Below the pieces are notes generated by a model, which was given only the letters and a program-made list of their open reading frames with translations, was not told the origin of the DNA and ran no database searches. Below are positions 41,590-50,281 of a stretch of 64,000 nt of DNA, piece by piece (the first letter of the stretch is position 1; every line of letters starts with the position of its first letter). The position numbers and the translations under genes are program-made. The stretch is taken from the NCBI GenBank assembly GCA_022826965.1, contig JAJDTU010000009.1, positions 206,206 through 270,205 on the forward strand. Direction: 5' to 3'. This DNA comes from Dehalococcoidia bacterium (GTDB taxonomy: Bacteria; Chloroflexota; Dehalococcoidia; Bin125).

Positions 41590-43271
41590 AACTGCTGACA
41601 TCAGCGGAGATGCGAGAGCTGGAGGAACGGACGGAGGCGGCGGGCGTCTCGACGGAGACGCTGATGGAGAACGCGGGGCTTGCGGTGGCCCAGGAAATCT
41701 GGATGCAGCTCGGTTCGCTGGAAGATCGACGCATCGCCGTTCTGGTCGGTCCGGGCAACAACGGCGGGGACGGTCTGGTCGCGGCGCGGCATCTGTTCGA
41801 GTGGGGCGCCCAGGTTCGCGTGTATGCGCTCCGAGCACGCAGCGATTCGCAGTGGACGCAAACGGTGGAGATGGGCGTGCCCTGCGGCACGGTGGCAGAG
41901 GACGACGGCTTCGAGGCGCTGGAGGCGCTGCTCTCGGGCGCGGAAGCGGTCGTGGACGCATTGCTGGGGACAGGGTCGTCGCGGCCGATCGAGGGCGACC
42001 TGGCGGGGATCATGGAGCGGCTGGGGGCGATTCGCTCTCGGACCGTGAAGCCGAAGCTGGTTGCGGTCGATCTGCCGACGGGTCTGGACGCCGACAGCGG
42101 GCGGCTCGATCCGCTTGCCGTGGGGGCCGATGAGACGGTGACCTTCCATGCGCCAAAGGTGGGTCTGTACATGCAGCCGGGAGCGGCGGCGGCGGGCTCG
42201 GTGCAGCAGGTCGAGATCGGAATCCCGGCCGGGCTGGACGATGGTCTGCAGACGGAGGTGCTGGAGCGGCGCGGGGCCAAGGCGCTGCTGCCGGAGCGAC
42301 CGTTGGACGGGCACAAGGGCACGTTCGGTCGGGTGCTGGTAATCGCCGGATCTGCGCGCTATCCCGGCGCGGCGGTGCTGGCGGCGCGCGGCGCGTATCG
42401 GGCCGGCGCGGGGCTGGTCACGATTGCGACGCCGCAATCGATCGCGTCGCAGATGGTCGCGGCCGTGCCCGAGGCGACCTTGCTGCCGCTGCCCGAGTAC
42501 GACGAGGGCGTCATCTCAGGATTCGCTGCGTGGGAAGTGGTGCGCGACGAGCTTGGGTCGGTGGATGCGGTCGTGATTGGCTGCGGATTCGGGCGGCACG
42601 AGCACAGCGGGAAGTTTGTGCGCGAGTTCCTCATCTCTCCAGAAGTCGGCAGGGTGGGCGGAGTGGTGGTCGATGCCGACGGGTTGAACCTGCTCTCGGC
42701 GGACACGTCCAACCTGCCGCAGGCGGTCGCGCCGGTCATACTGACGCCGCATCCGGGAGAGATGGGCACGCTGGCGGGAATGAGCACGGACGACGTCCAG
42801 CGTCAACGGCTGACGCTGGCGCGAGATCGCGCCGCTGAGTGGAACTGCCACGTCGTGCTGAAGGGTGCGAACACGGTGGTCGCGACGCCCGACCATCGCG
42901 CGCGGGTGTCGGAGGTCGCACAGCCGGCGCTGGCGACTGCAGGGACCGGCGACGTGCTGAGCGGCGTGATCGGGGCGCTGATCGCCCAGGGATTGAGCGC
43001 GTTTGACGCGGCGACGCTGGGCGTCTACCTGCACGGGGACGCGGGCAATCGGGCGGCTCGGGCGCGAGGGACCATCGGCGTGACCGCGGGTGACGTCGCC
43101 GATCAGATCGCGATGGCTTCACGATCGCTAGCGGGCGAGGAACCGGTCGAGGCGCCGTCGCTCGGGGGCGGATTCGGTATGGGCGGCGGCGACGCGGGCG
43201 GTCTGGGTCAACTGGCCGGCGCGGGAGGTCTGGGCGGCGGGCTTGAGGGTCTGCTCGGCGGCTCGCAATGA
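41586..43271 (+). CDS. nnr: Bifunctional NAD(P)H-hydrate epimerase/ADP-dependent dehydratase
   Basis: 561 residues from ATG 41586. N-terminal epimerase (YjeF_N): MRELEERTEAAGVSTETLMENAG, LVGPGNNGGDGLVAARHL, VVDALLGTGSSRPIEG. C-terminal dehydratase (YjeF_C, ribokinase-like): HKGTFGRVLVIAGSARYPGAAVLAARGAYRAGAGLVTIAT, LTPHPGEMGTLAG, LATAGTGDVLSGVIGALIAQG. It repairs hydrated NAD(P)H. The last 40 residues are a Gly-rich tail (GGGFGMGGGDAGG...) unusual for the family. Confidence 0.95.
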   Translation: MKLLTSAEMRELEERTEAAGVSTETLMENAGLAVAQEIWMQLGSLEDRRIAVLVGPGNNGGDGLVAARHLFEWGAQVRVYALRARSDSQWTQTVEMGVPCGTVAEDDGFEALEALLSGAEAVVDALLGTGSSRPIEGDLAGIMERLGAIRSRTVKPKLVAVDLPTGLDADSGRLDPLAVGADETVTFHAPKVGLYMQPGAAAAGSVQQVEIGIPAGLDDGLQTEVLERRGAKALLPERPLDGHKGTFGRVLVIAGSARYPGAAVLAARGAYRAGAGLVTIATPQSIASQMVAAVPEATLLPLPEYDEGVISGFAAWEVVRDELGSVDAVVIGCGFGRHEHSGKFVREFLISPEVGRVGGVVVDADGLNLLSADTSNLPQAVAPVILTPHPGEMGTLAGMSTDDVQRQRLTLARDRAAEWNCHVVLKGANTVVATPDHRARVSEVAQPALATAGTGDVLSGVIGALIAQGLSAFDAATLGVYLHGDAGNRAARARGTIGVTAGDVADQIAMASRSLAGEEPVEAPSLGGGFGMGGGDAGGLGQLAGAGGLGGGLEGLLGGSQ

Positions 43272-43316
43272 CAGCGCTCGGGACACATCTGTAGCCTTGA
43301 TCGAGGAGGCCGACCA

Positions 43317-43952
43317 GTGGTCACAACGCCCGCCAAGCCAGAGAAGTCTACTGAGCGCCCGGAGGCTTCTCCTCTTCTGTCCGCTTCTGTCAGGGTGAAA
43401 CTGCCCGAAGGCTGGGATACCACGGACGAGGCGCTCATGCGCTTGTCCAGTCTCAACGATTCGTGGCTGTTCGAACTGACTGCCGAAGGAGAGTTGGTGA
43501 TCATGTCGCCAGAGGGATTCGGCAGCAGCCGAGTCGGGATGGACATTGCTATCCAGATTGGCGCCTGGAGCAATGCCGGCGGGGGCGGCGTGATGTTTGG
43601 CGCGCAACTGGGAGTGAGACTGGCAGATTCGTCCGTCTTATCTCCGGACACGGCCTGGATCAGCGACGAGCTGTTCGGCGAACGTGATGTCAGTGAGGGC
43701 TATCTGAGGGATTGCCCTGAGTTGATCGTGGAAGTCGTGTCGAGGACGGACTCGCTCGTCGAACAGCAAGAAAAGATGCAGCTCTGGATCAAGAACGGCG
43801 CCCAGTTGGGCTGGCTGGTCGACCCATCGCGGGAGATTGTGGTGGTGTACCGGCCGAACACCGAACCTGAGCATCTGGAACGTCCGAGCATTCTGAACGG
43901 CGAGGATGTCTGCGAGGGGCTCGAGGTCGACCTTGAACGCATCTGGACGTAG
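43317..43952 (+). CDS. Uma2-family (DUF820) putative restriction endonuclease
   Basis: 211 residues, GTG start after GAGGAGGCC. SWLFELTAEGELVIMSPEGFGSS, then LSPDTAWISDELF, then CPELIVEVVSRTDSLVEQQEKMQLWIKNGAQLGWLVDP and VVVYRP. The PD-(D/E)xK-like Uma2 pattern is complete: D in SPDTAW, ExV in LIVEVVS, K in EKMQLW. Uma2 proteins are abundant in Chloroflexota and cyanobacteria and of unknown biological role, often considered mobile. Confidence 0.88.
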   Translation: MVTTPAKPEKSTERPEASPLLSASVRVKLPEGWDTTDEALMRLSSLNDSWLFELTAEGELVIMSPEGFGSSRVGMDIAIQIGAWSNAGGGGVMFGAQLGVRLADSSVLSPDTAWISDELFGERDVSEGYLRDCPELIVEVVSRTDSLVEQQEKMQLWIKNGAQLGWLVDPSREIVVVYRPNTEPEHLERPSILNGEDVCEGLEVDLERIWT

Positions 43953-43973
43953 CGAGAGCAGAGGAGACCGGAC

Positions 43974-44300
43974 ATGTCGCGAGTGAGTTTCGACTGCACG
44001 ATGCAAGAGGGACAGATCGGCGAGGAGCTGCGGGGGCAGCTGGCGGTCGCCCTGCAGGAGATCACGCAGGACGTGCTCGGCGAATCGCCTGACGATGTGC
44101 CGGTGACCTTCAGCGACATTCCCGAGGGGTACGGATTCCGGGGCGGCGAGCCGTCGACGACCTCGCTGGTTCGGGGCAGCATCGTCGGCGGGGTGACGCA
44201 GGAGGTGCGCGAGGACTTCATGCGGCGGATCTGCGATCGGTGGATGGAGATCAGCGGCTGCACGGTCGACGAGCTGGTCGTTTCGGCTCGCGACGCGTAG
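43974..44300 (+). CDS. Tautomerase-superfamily-like protein without Pro-1
   Basis: 108 residues. Alpha/beta pattern (ELRGQLAVALQEITQDVLGESPDDVPVTFSDIPEGYGFRGG...TSLVRGSIVGG) typical of the tautomerase/MIF fold. The residue after Met is Ser, so the catalytic Pro-1 is missing. It lies directly before a second tautomerase-like gene that keeps Pro-1. It could be an inactive partner subunit of a hetero-oligomer; this is inference. Confidence 0.6.
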   Translation: MSRVSFDCTMQEGQIGEELRGQLAVALQEITQDVLGESPDDVPVTFSDIPEGYGFRGGEPSTTSLVRGSIVGGVTQEVREDFMRRICDRWMEISGCTVDELVVSARDA

Positions 44301-44364
44301 TCGTGTGCGATAGCATTGTTTCGAGCCCCGGGACGAGAGAGACCGATCTGAGAGGAACGCTGAG

Positions 44365-44760
44365 ATGCCGTATTACCGTTGCGTAGTGCCCAAGGATTCG
44401 GTGCCGTACGAGCAGCGAGCGAAGGTCGCCAAGGCCTTCACCGACATCCACTGCGGCAACACCGGTGCGCCGCGCAGCTTCGTCCACGTGGTGTTCGACG
44501 AAGCGGATGACCGCTGGGAGACGCCGTACTTCCTCGACGGCGGCAACCGGGCGGGCCGCTCGGAAGAGGTCAAGGCTGAGTTGCTGAGCGACCTGATGGG
44601 CGCGTTCCGTGAGATCACGGGCGTGGCATCGGAGGACTTCAGCGGCCGCATCACCGAGGGTCCGGCGAAGTGGACGATGGAGGGCGGGATGGTCCTGCCC
44701 GAGCCGGGTGAAGAGACCGAGGAGTGGTACTCCCACGGTCAGGCCGCCGCGGGCGGCTGA
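44365..44760 (+). CDS. Tautomerase-superfamily protein (cis-CaaD/Tautomerase_3-like)
   Basis: 131 residues starting MPYYRCVVPKDSVPYEQRAKVAKAFTDIHCGNTGAP. It retains the catalytic Pro-1 and resembles the cis-3-chloroacrylic acid dehalogenase-like group. RSFVHVVFDEADDRW follows, typical of the second strand. Possible substrate is an unsaturated acid; unknown. A TAGCAT box near 44311 may be its promoter. Confidence 0.72.
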   Translation: MPYYRCVVPKDSVPYEQRAKVAKAFTDIHCGNTGAPRSFVHVVFDEADDRWETPYFLDGGNRAGRSEEVKAELLSDLMGAFREITGVASEDFSGRITEGPAKWTMEGGMVLPEPGEETEEWYSHGQAAAGG

Positions 44761-44935
44761 CGCCGAGACAGAGCTTCGACACAGCCAGAGACCGTGCTAT
44801 TGGCCAGCCCGGTCCGCTCGTACCAGTTTCGCCAACGTCGTTTCAGCCCACTGCTGGCGAGTATCAGCGTGCCTTTGGGCACTCGTAGTCCGGTGACGGG
44901 GTAGGCTGGGAGCGCACTGAGCTTTGGGGGATTTC

Positions 44936-46177
44936 ATGGACGAGCGCATCGTGGTGACGGGGATGGGCGCGGTGACGGCGGTGGGCGAGACGGCGACGGA
45001 GACGTGGGAATCGCTGGTCTCGGGTCGCTCGGGCGTGAGCGACATCTCGATCTTTGATGCGTCGCGATTGTCGGTGCGATTTGCGGCGGAGGTCAGCGAC
45101 TGGAAGCCAGACAACTACATGCCGCGCAAGGATGCGCGGCGGATGGATCGTTACTCACAGTTCGCAATCGTGGCATCGCAGGAGGCGGCGGCGAGCGCGG
45201 GTTTCGACGAGGGGTTCGACGGCTCGGATCGCGCGGGCGTGATGATCGGCACAGGCATCGGCGGGATCTCGACGACCCAGGAACAGTTCCGGATCATGGA
45301 CTCGCGCGGGCCCGACCGGGTGTCGCCGTTTGCCGTACCGATGATGCTGCCGAACATGGCCTCCGGGCAGGTTTCGATCTCCTTGCAGGCTCGCGGGCCC
45401 AATCTTGCTCCGATGTCGGCCTGTTCGTCGGCCGCCGACGCTCTTGGTCTGGCAGCGCAGACGATTCTTCGCGATGAAGCGGATGTGATGGTGGTCGGGG
45501 GCGCGGAGGCTCCGCTCTGCGAGATGGCGGTGGCCGGTTTCGCCTCGGCGCGGGCGCTCTCGTCGCGCAACGATGATCCGCAGACCGCTTCGCGGCCGTT
45601 CGATGCGGAGCGCGACGGATTCGTGATGGGCGAGGGCGCAGCCGTGATGGTGATCGAACGGGCCGACCACGCGGTGGCTCGCGGGGCCGAGATTTACGCG
45701 GAACTTTGCGGCTACGGCTCGGTCGGCGACGCGTACCACATCACACAGCCGGCTGAGGGGGGCGACGGCGGGGTGCGAGCGATGTCGCTGGCGCTGGAAC
45801 GATCGGGGATTGCTCCGTCGGAGGTTGACTACGTCAACGCTCACGGCACATCGACGCCGCTGAACGACAAGTTCGAGACGATGGCGATCAAGAGCGTGTT
45901 CGGTGAGGCGGCCTACGGCGTGTCGATATCGTCGACGAAGTCGATGACCGGCCACCTGCTCGGTGCGGCCGGCGCGGTTGAAGCGCTGGCCACGATCGAA
46001 GCGATTCGCTGCAATACGATCCCGCCGACAATCAACTTGCAGAATCCCGATCCGGATTGCGATCTCGACTACACGCCGAACGTCTGCCGTGAGCGCGACG
46101 TTCGCGTGGCGATCTCGAACTCGATGGGATTCGGCGGGCACAACGCCTGTCTGGTCTTCCGTCGCTGGGAGGACTGA
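44936..46177 (+). CDS. fabF: Beta-ketoacyl-ACP synthase II
   Basis: 413 residues from ATG 44936, with GGGGGATTTC upstream and TAGGCT at 44902-44907 as likely -10. Catalytic residues: Cys 163 (PMSACSSAADAL), His 303 (NAHGTSTPLND), Lys 335 and His 340 (STKSMTGHLLGAAGAVE). Elongates fatty acyl-ACP with malonyl-ACP. Standalone rather than in a fab operon here. Confidence 0.96.
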   Translation: MDERIVVTGMGAVTAVGETATETWESLVSGRSGVSDISIFDASRLSVRFAAEVSDWKPDNYMPRKDARRMDRYSQFAIVASQEAAASAGFDEGFDGSDRAGVMIGTGIGGISTTQEQFRIMDSRGPDRVSPFAVPMMLPNMASGQVSISLQARGPNLAPMSACSSAADALGLAAQTILRDEADVMVVGGAEAPLCEMAVAGFASARALSSRNDDPQTASRPFDAERDGFVMGEGAAVMVIERADHAVARGAEIYAELCGYGSVGDAYHITQPAEGGDGGVRAMSLALERSGIAPSEVDYVNAHGTSTPLNDKFETMAIKSVFGEAAYGVSISSTKSMTGHLLGAAGAVEALATIEAIRCNTIPPTINLQNPDPDCDLDYTPNVCRERDVRVAISNSMGFGGHNACLVFRRWED

Positions 46178-46195
46178 GCCTGAGGGTGCGAGACC

Positions 46196-47905
46196 GTGGT
46201 GCGGGAACGCTCGGACGGGTGGTTGGGCCGAACCTGGCGGATTGCCGAGCCTCACGACGCACCCCCGATTGAGGGTCTGGACGCGCCGTCATTCGTCGGC
46301 CGACTGCTGCGCCAACGCGGGGTCGACACGGTGCCGGCGGCGCAGGAGTTCCTCAATCCGGACTGGTATCAACCGGCCGATCCTCTGGTGCTGGGCGATT
46401 GGGATGCTGCCATCGAGCGTCTCGCGCACGCTGCGGAGCGGGCGGAACCAGTCGCGATCTACGGGGACTACGACGTCGACGGGATCACGGGCACGGCGAT
46501 TCTGACCGAGGCGCTGCAGTCGGTCGGTATTGACGCGCGCCCGTTCATTCCTCATCGCGAGCGTGAGGGCTACGGGATCCAGGATTCGGTGGTTGGGCGG
46601 CTGGCAGCGGACGGCGCGCGTGTGTTGATTACGGCCGACTGCGGGATTACCGCTCTGAACGAAATCGCCTCTGCCCGTGAGCGGCACGGGCTGGACGTGA
46701 TTGTGCTTGACCACCACGAGCCGGCAGAATCGTTGCCCCGAGCGACGGCGATCGTGACGCCGAAGAAGGCGCCCAGCGGTCATCCATTGTCCGAACTCTC
46801 GACAGGCGGGCTCGCGTATCGGTTCGCACACGGGCTGCTGGAGGCGAGCGGCGTCGAGGCAGAGTCGGCGCGGTGGCTGGATCTGGCGGCGATGTCGACG
46901 GTCGCCGACGTGGTGCCGTTGCGCGGCGAGAATCGTTGGATCGTTCACCAGGGATTGCGGGCGCTGGAGCAGACCGCGCGGCCGGGGCTGAGGGCGCTGA
47001 TGTCGGCGCGGCGAGGGAACGGGCCGGTAGACACGGAGACGATCGGATTCCAGATCGCGCCGAAGATCAATGCGGCCGGGCGGCTGGACGACGCCTCGCT
47101 CGCGTTGCGCATGCTGACCGAGCGCCAGCGCGAACCGGCGCGGGAGATCGCGGCGCAGCTGGAACGGCTGAACGATGAGCGGCGGCGGCTGACCACGGAC
47201 GCGATGGCGGACGCCGAGCGGCAGATTCGGGGGCAACTCGATAGCTCGGGACAGGCGCCGCTGGTGCTGTTCGTCGGCGGCGAAGAGATTCACCACGGAA
47301 TCGTTGGCATTGTTGCCGGGCGACTGGCCGACCAATGGTCGCGCCCGGCATTCGTCTGGTCGATCGTCGAGAACGAGGTTCGCGCATCGGGGCGCAGCGC
47401 CGCCGGATTCGACCTGGTGCGGATGCTCGACTCGGCACGCGACCTTCTGGTCCGCGGAGGCGGGCATGCGATGGCTGCCGGGTTCTCGGCCGAACCGCCG
47501 CTGCTGGGTTCACTGATGGAGCGATTCAATGAGTCGGCGCAAGCGCAACTCGACGCGGGCGAGGCCGGCGCCTGGGCCGCGCTCGAGGGTCGGATGGAGA
47601 TCGACGCGCAGGTACCGTTGGAGGCGGTGAGCTCGCAGACGGTGAGGTGGATTGAGCGATTGGCGCCGTTTGGCGAGGGGAATGCTGCTCCGACGTTCCT
47701 GAGCAACGGCGTCGGCGTGCGCCAGGCGAAGACCGTCGGCGCTGACGGAGCACATCTCAGGCTGGACCTGGATGGTTGGTCGGCGATTGGCTGGCGATTG
47801 GGGAACGCAGTGGCTGAGGTGAAATCGCAGGTCGATATTGTCTGGCGGCTGCGTCGCGGATTGCGAGGGCGGCCGGAGTTGGAGATCATCGATCTGGCGG
47901 TGTAG
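46196..47905 (+). CDS. recJ: Single-stranded-DNA-specific exonuclease RecJ
   Basis: 569 residues, GTG start. DHH-domain motifs: IYGDYDVDGITGTA (residues 89-101), LITADCGIT (Asp 148), VLDHHEPAE (172-174). DHHA1 motifs: GGEEIHHGIVGIVAGRLADQ and RGGGHAMAAGFS. The C-terminal OB-fold ends in LRRGLRGRPELEIIDLAV. A 5'-3' exonuclease of recombination and mismatch repair. 18 bases after fabF on the same strand. Confidence 0.95.
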   Translation: MVRERSDGWLGRTWRIAEPHDAPPIEGLDAPSFVGRLLRQRGVDTVPAAQEFLNPDWYQPADPLVLGDWDAAIERLAHAAERAEPVAIYGDYDVDGITGTAILTEALQSVGIDARPFIPHREREGYGIQDSVVGRLAADGARVLITADCGITALNEIASARERHGLDVIVLDHHEPAESLPRATAIVTPKKAPSGHPLSELSTGGLAYRFAHGLLEASGVEAESARWLDLAAMSTVADVVPLRGENRWIVHQGLRALEQTARPGLRALMSARRGNGPVDTETIGFQIAPKINAAGRLDDASLALRMLTERQREPAREIAAQLERLNDERRRLTTDAMADAERQIRGQLDSSGQAPLVLFVGGEEIHHGIVGIVAGRLADQWSRPAFVWSIVENEVRASGRSAAGFDLVRMLDSARDLLVRGGGHAMAAGFSAEPPLLGSLMERFNESAQAQLDAGEAGAWAALEGRMEIDAQVPLEAVSSQTVRWIERLAPFGEGNAAPTFLSNGVGVRQAKTVGADGAHLRLDLDGWSAIGWRLGNAVAEVKSQVDIVWRLRRGLRGRPELEIIDLAV

Positions 47906-47958
47906 GGGTGACACTGGTATGCGGCCCCGCGATCCTGTGTAATCGTTCGCCAGCGGGC

Positions 47959-48009
47959 GCCCCCCTCTGCCTGCGGCATCTCCCCCCGCTCGCGCGGGGG
48001 GAGAGGGGG
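47959..48009. repeat. GC-rich palindromic intergenic repeat, family 1
   Basis: Standard forward unit between recJ and the EF-G-like gene. A TAACCT box with a GGAGG leader lies between it and the next start. Confidence 0.85.
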
Positions 48010-48122
48010 ATGAAGGAATCCGCCCAGATCCACGGCGCGAGAGATGCGGATTCCGGCGGTTCGTCCGCGTCGCCATCCGTTAACCTGAGGCCCATCTGGC
48101 GGTTTGTCTTGGAGGTTTCGCT

Positions 48123-50084
48123 ATGGCTGTTCGCAACATTGGGGTGGTTGGACACCAGGGCGCGGGCAAGACGACGCTGGTTGAGGCATTGGGCTTTTCG
48201 ACTGGATTGACGACGCGGCTGGGACGGGTGGAGGACCGCAACACGATCTCGGACTACGACGCCGAGGAGCAAGAGCGAGGGATGTCGATTTCGACGTCGC
48301 TGATTTCGATGGAGCACGACGGCGTCCAGATCAACCTGTTGGATACGCCGGGGTACGCGGATTTCGTCGGCGAGGTCGTGGCGGCGATGTCGGTGGTGGA
48401 CGCGGTGATCGTGGTGGTGGATGCATCGTCGGGCGTGCAAGTCGGGACCGAGACCGTGTGGCGGATGGCGGGCAAGCGGGGCGTTCCCCGGGCGGTGGTG
48501 ATTTCGCGACTCGATCGGGATAACTCGTCGTTCGAGGACGCGCTCGATTCGGTGCAGTCGGTGCTTGGATCCGAGTGTCAGCCGCTCTACCTGCCGAATG
48601 GGTCGGAGTCGGCGTTCAGCGAGCTGATTGACGTGCTGGCGGACGAGGAGGCGGACGGACGCGACGGGCTGATCGAGCAGATCGTTGAGTCCGATGAGGA
48701 CCTGATGATGCTGTACCTGGAAGACGAGGCGATCGACGAGGGCGACCTGCGGTCAGCCGTGAAGACGGCGGCCCTGGCGGGATCGCTGGCGCCGGTGCTG
48801 CCGATGTCGGCGGTGTCGGGAGTTGGTTCAAGTGAGCTGCTGCGGCTGATTGCGGACGTGCTGCCCGATCCGTCCGAGGCGCCGGCGATTGCGGACGGGA
48901 TTGACGGGAACGGCGCGGCCGGCGCGTTCGTCTTCAAGACGACGGCCGACGAGTTCGTAGGACGACTGTCGTACCTGCGCGTGGTGTCCGGTTCGGTAGT
49001 GAGCGACGCCCACCTGGACAACGCGCAAACCGGTGAGAACGAACGCCTGGCCAGCCTGTCGCGGGCGGCCGGCAAGACGCTTTCGGCGATCCCCAACCTG
49101 GAGACCGGGGACATCGGGGTCGTGACCAAGCTGCAGCACACGACCACGTTCAACACGCTGCGCGAGAAGGGGTCCGGGCTGATGGTTCCCGCGCCGGAGA
49201 TGCCGGCGCCGATCTTTGCCGCGGCGGTGGAACCGAAAACCAAGGCCGATGTCGACAAGCTCGGTCCGTCGCTGGCGAGGCTGGTCGAGGGCGACCCGAC
49301 GCTGCAGATCGAGCGGGACCGCGACTCGGGAGAGACGATCCTGAGCGGGTTGAGCGAATCGCACGTGCAACTTTCCGCGGGGCGGCTGTCGAGCAAGTTC
49401 AATGTCGAGGTGGAAATCAAGGATCGGCAGGTGCCGTATCGGGAGACGGTGACGACTCGCGGTCAGGCCGAGTACCTGCACAAGAAGCAGACCGGCGGCA
49501 GCGGACAGTACGCGCGGGTGGCGCTGCGGGTTGAACCGCAGCCGCGCGGGGCCGGGTTCGAGTTCAACGACGAGATCGTCGGCGGCGCGGTGCCGCGCAA
49601 CTACATACCGGCCGTTGAGAAGGGCGTGGTTGAGTCGCTGCCGCGCGGCGTGTTCCCGCTGACCGATCTGCGGGTCACGCTCTACGACGGCAAGCACCAC
49701 GATGTCGACTCGTCGGAGATGGCGTTCAAGCTGGCGGCGTCGCAGGCGCTGAAGGAGAGTGTGTCCTCGGCCCGACCGATCCTGCTGGAACCGATCCAGA
49801 CCTTCCGGATTACTGCGCCGGAGTCATCGACCGGCGACATCATCAGCGACCTGAACACGCGCCGGGCGCGTGTGCTGGGGATGGAGCAGACGGACGATCC
49901 GCCGGATTCGACCGTGGTGATCGCGGAGGGTCCGATGGCGGAGTTCCTGCACTACGCGACGGACCTGCGCTCGATGACCGGAGGTCGGGGGACGTTCTCG
50001 TGGCAGTTCGATCGCTACGACCAGGTCCCCCAACATGTGGCTCAGAAAGTGCGCCAGGACGCTGAGGCGGCGGCTGCGGGATAG
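48123..50084 (+). CDS. Elongation factor G-like GTPase
   Basis: 653 residues, shorter than canonical EF-G (about 690-700). G1 GVVGHQGAGKTT (residues 7-18), switch EQERGMSIS, G3 LLDTPGYADFVGEV; the G4 position reads VISRLDRD instead of NKxD. Domains III-V follow (LSESHVQLSAGRLSSKFNVEVEIK, GGSGQYARVALRVEPQPRGAGFEF, NTRRARVLGMEQ). It belongs to the EF-G-like/EF-G2 group of unknown function, separate from the canonical translocase. Possibly ribosome-associated, with altered nucleotide preference because of the G4 change. Confidence 0.85.
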   Translation: MAVRNIGVVGHQGAGKTTLVEALGFSTGLTTRLGRVEDRNTISDYDAEEQERGMSISTSLISMEHDGVQINLLDTPGYADFVGEVVAAMSVVDAVIVVVDASSGVQVGTETVWRMAGKRGVPRAVVISRLDRDNSSFEDALDSVQSVLGSECQPLYLPNGSESAFSELIDVLADEEADGRDGLIEQIVESDEDLMMLYLEDEAIDEGDLRSAVKTAALAGSLAPVLPMSAVSGVGSSELLRLIADVLPDPSEAPAIADGIDGNGAAGAFVFKTTADEFVGRLSYLRVVSGSVVSDAHLDNAQTGENERLASLSRAAGKTLSAIPNLETGDIGVVTKLQHTTTFNTLREKGSGLMVPAPEMPAPIFAAAVEPKTKADVDKLGPSLARLVEGDPTLQIERDRDSGETILSGLSESHVQLSAGRLSSKFNVEVEIKDRQVPYRETVTTRGQAEYLHKKQTGGSGQYARVALRVEPQPRGAGFEFNDEIVGGAVPRNYIPAVEKGVVESLPRGVFPLTDLRVTLYDGKHHDVDSSEMAFKLAASQALKESVSSARPILLEPIQTFRITAPESSTGDIISDLNTRRARVLGMEQTDDPPDSTVVIAEGPMAEFLHYATDLRSMTGGRGTFSWQFDRYDQVPQHVAQKVRQDAEAAAAG

Positions 50085-50156
50085 GCGGGCCGGGCTAGCC
50101 GGCCTGGGCTAGCTGGGCCCTCACCCTCAGGAGTCCTGCGCGCTAATCCATGTTGA

Positions 50157-50231
50157 AGTCGCCCCCGCGAAGGCGGGGGCGCGGCGACCAGATAGCCGCT
50201 CGCAGGCCCCGCCTTCGCGGGGCCGACTTTG
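50157..50231. repeat. GC-rich palindromic repeats, family 4
   Basis: Two inverted units (TCGCCCCCGCGAAGGCGGGGGC and GGCCCCGCCTTCGCGGGGCCGACTTTG) facing each other. Related units lie near 7780 and 55615. A family-2 fragment lies at about 50114. Confidence 0.8.
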
Positions 50232-50281
50232 TATGGCTCACGCGCGGGTCTCCGTGAGGGAGGAGACTCGAGTTCCTCGCT

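Noticed and set aside
44761..44935. Possible small gene or RNA between the tautomerase and fabF
   Set aside because: No ORF with a start and plausible composition, no tRNA-like cloverleaf and no strong hairpin; only the TAGGCT promoter-like box is convincing.
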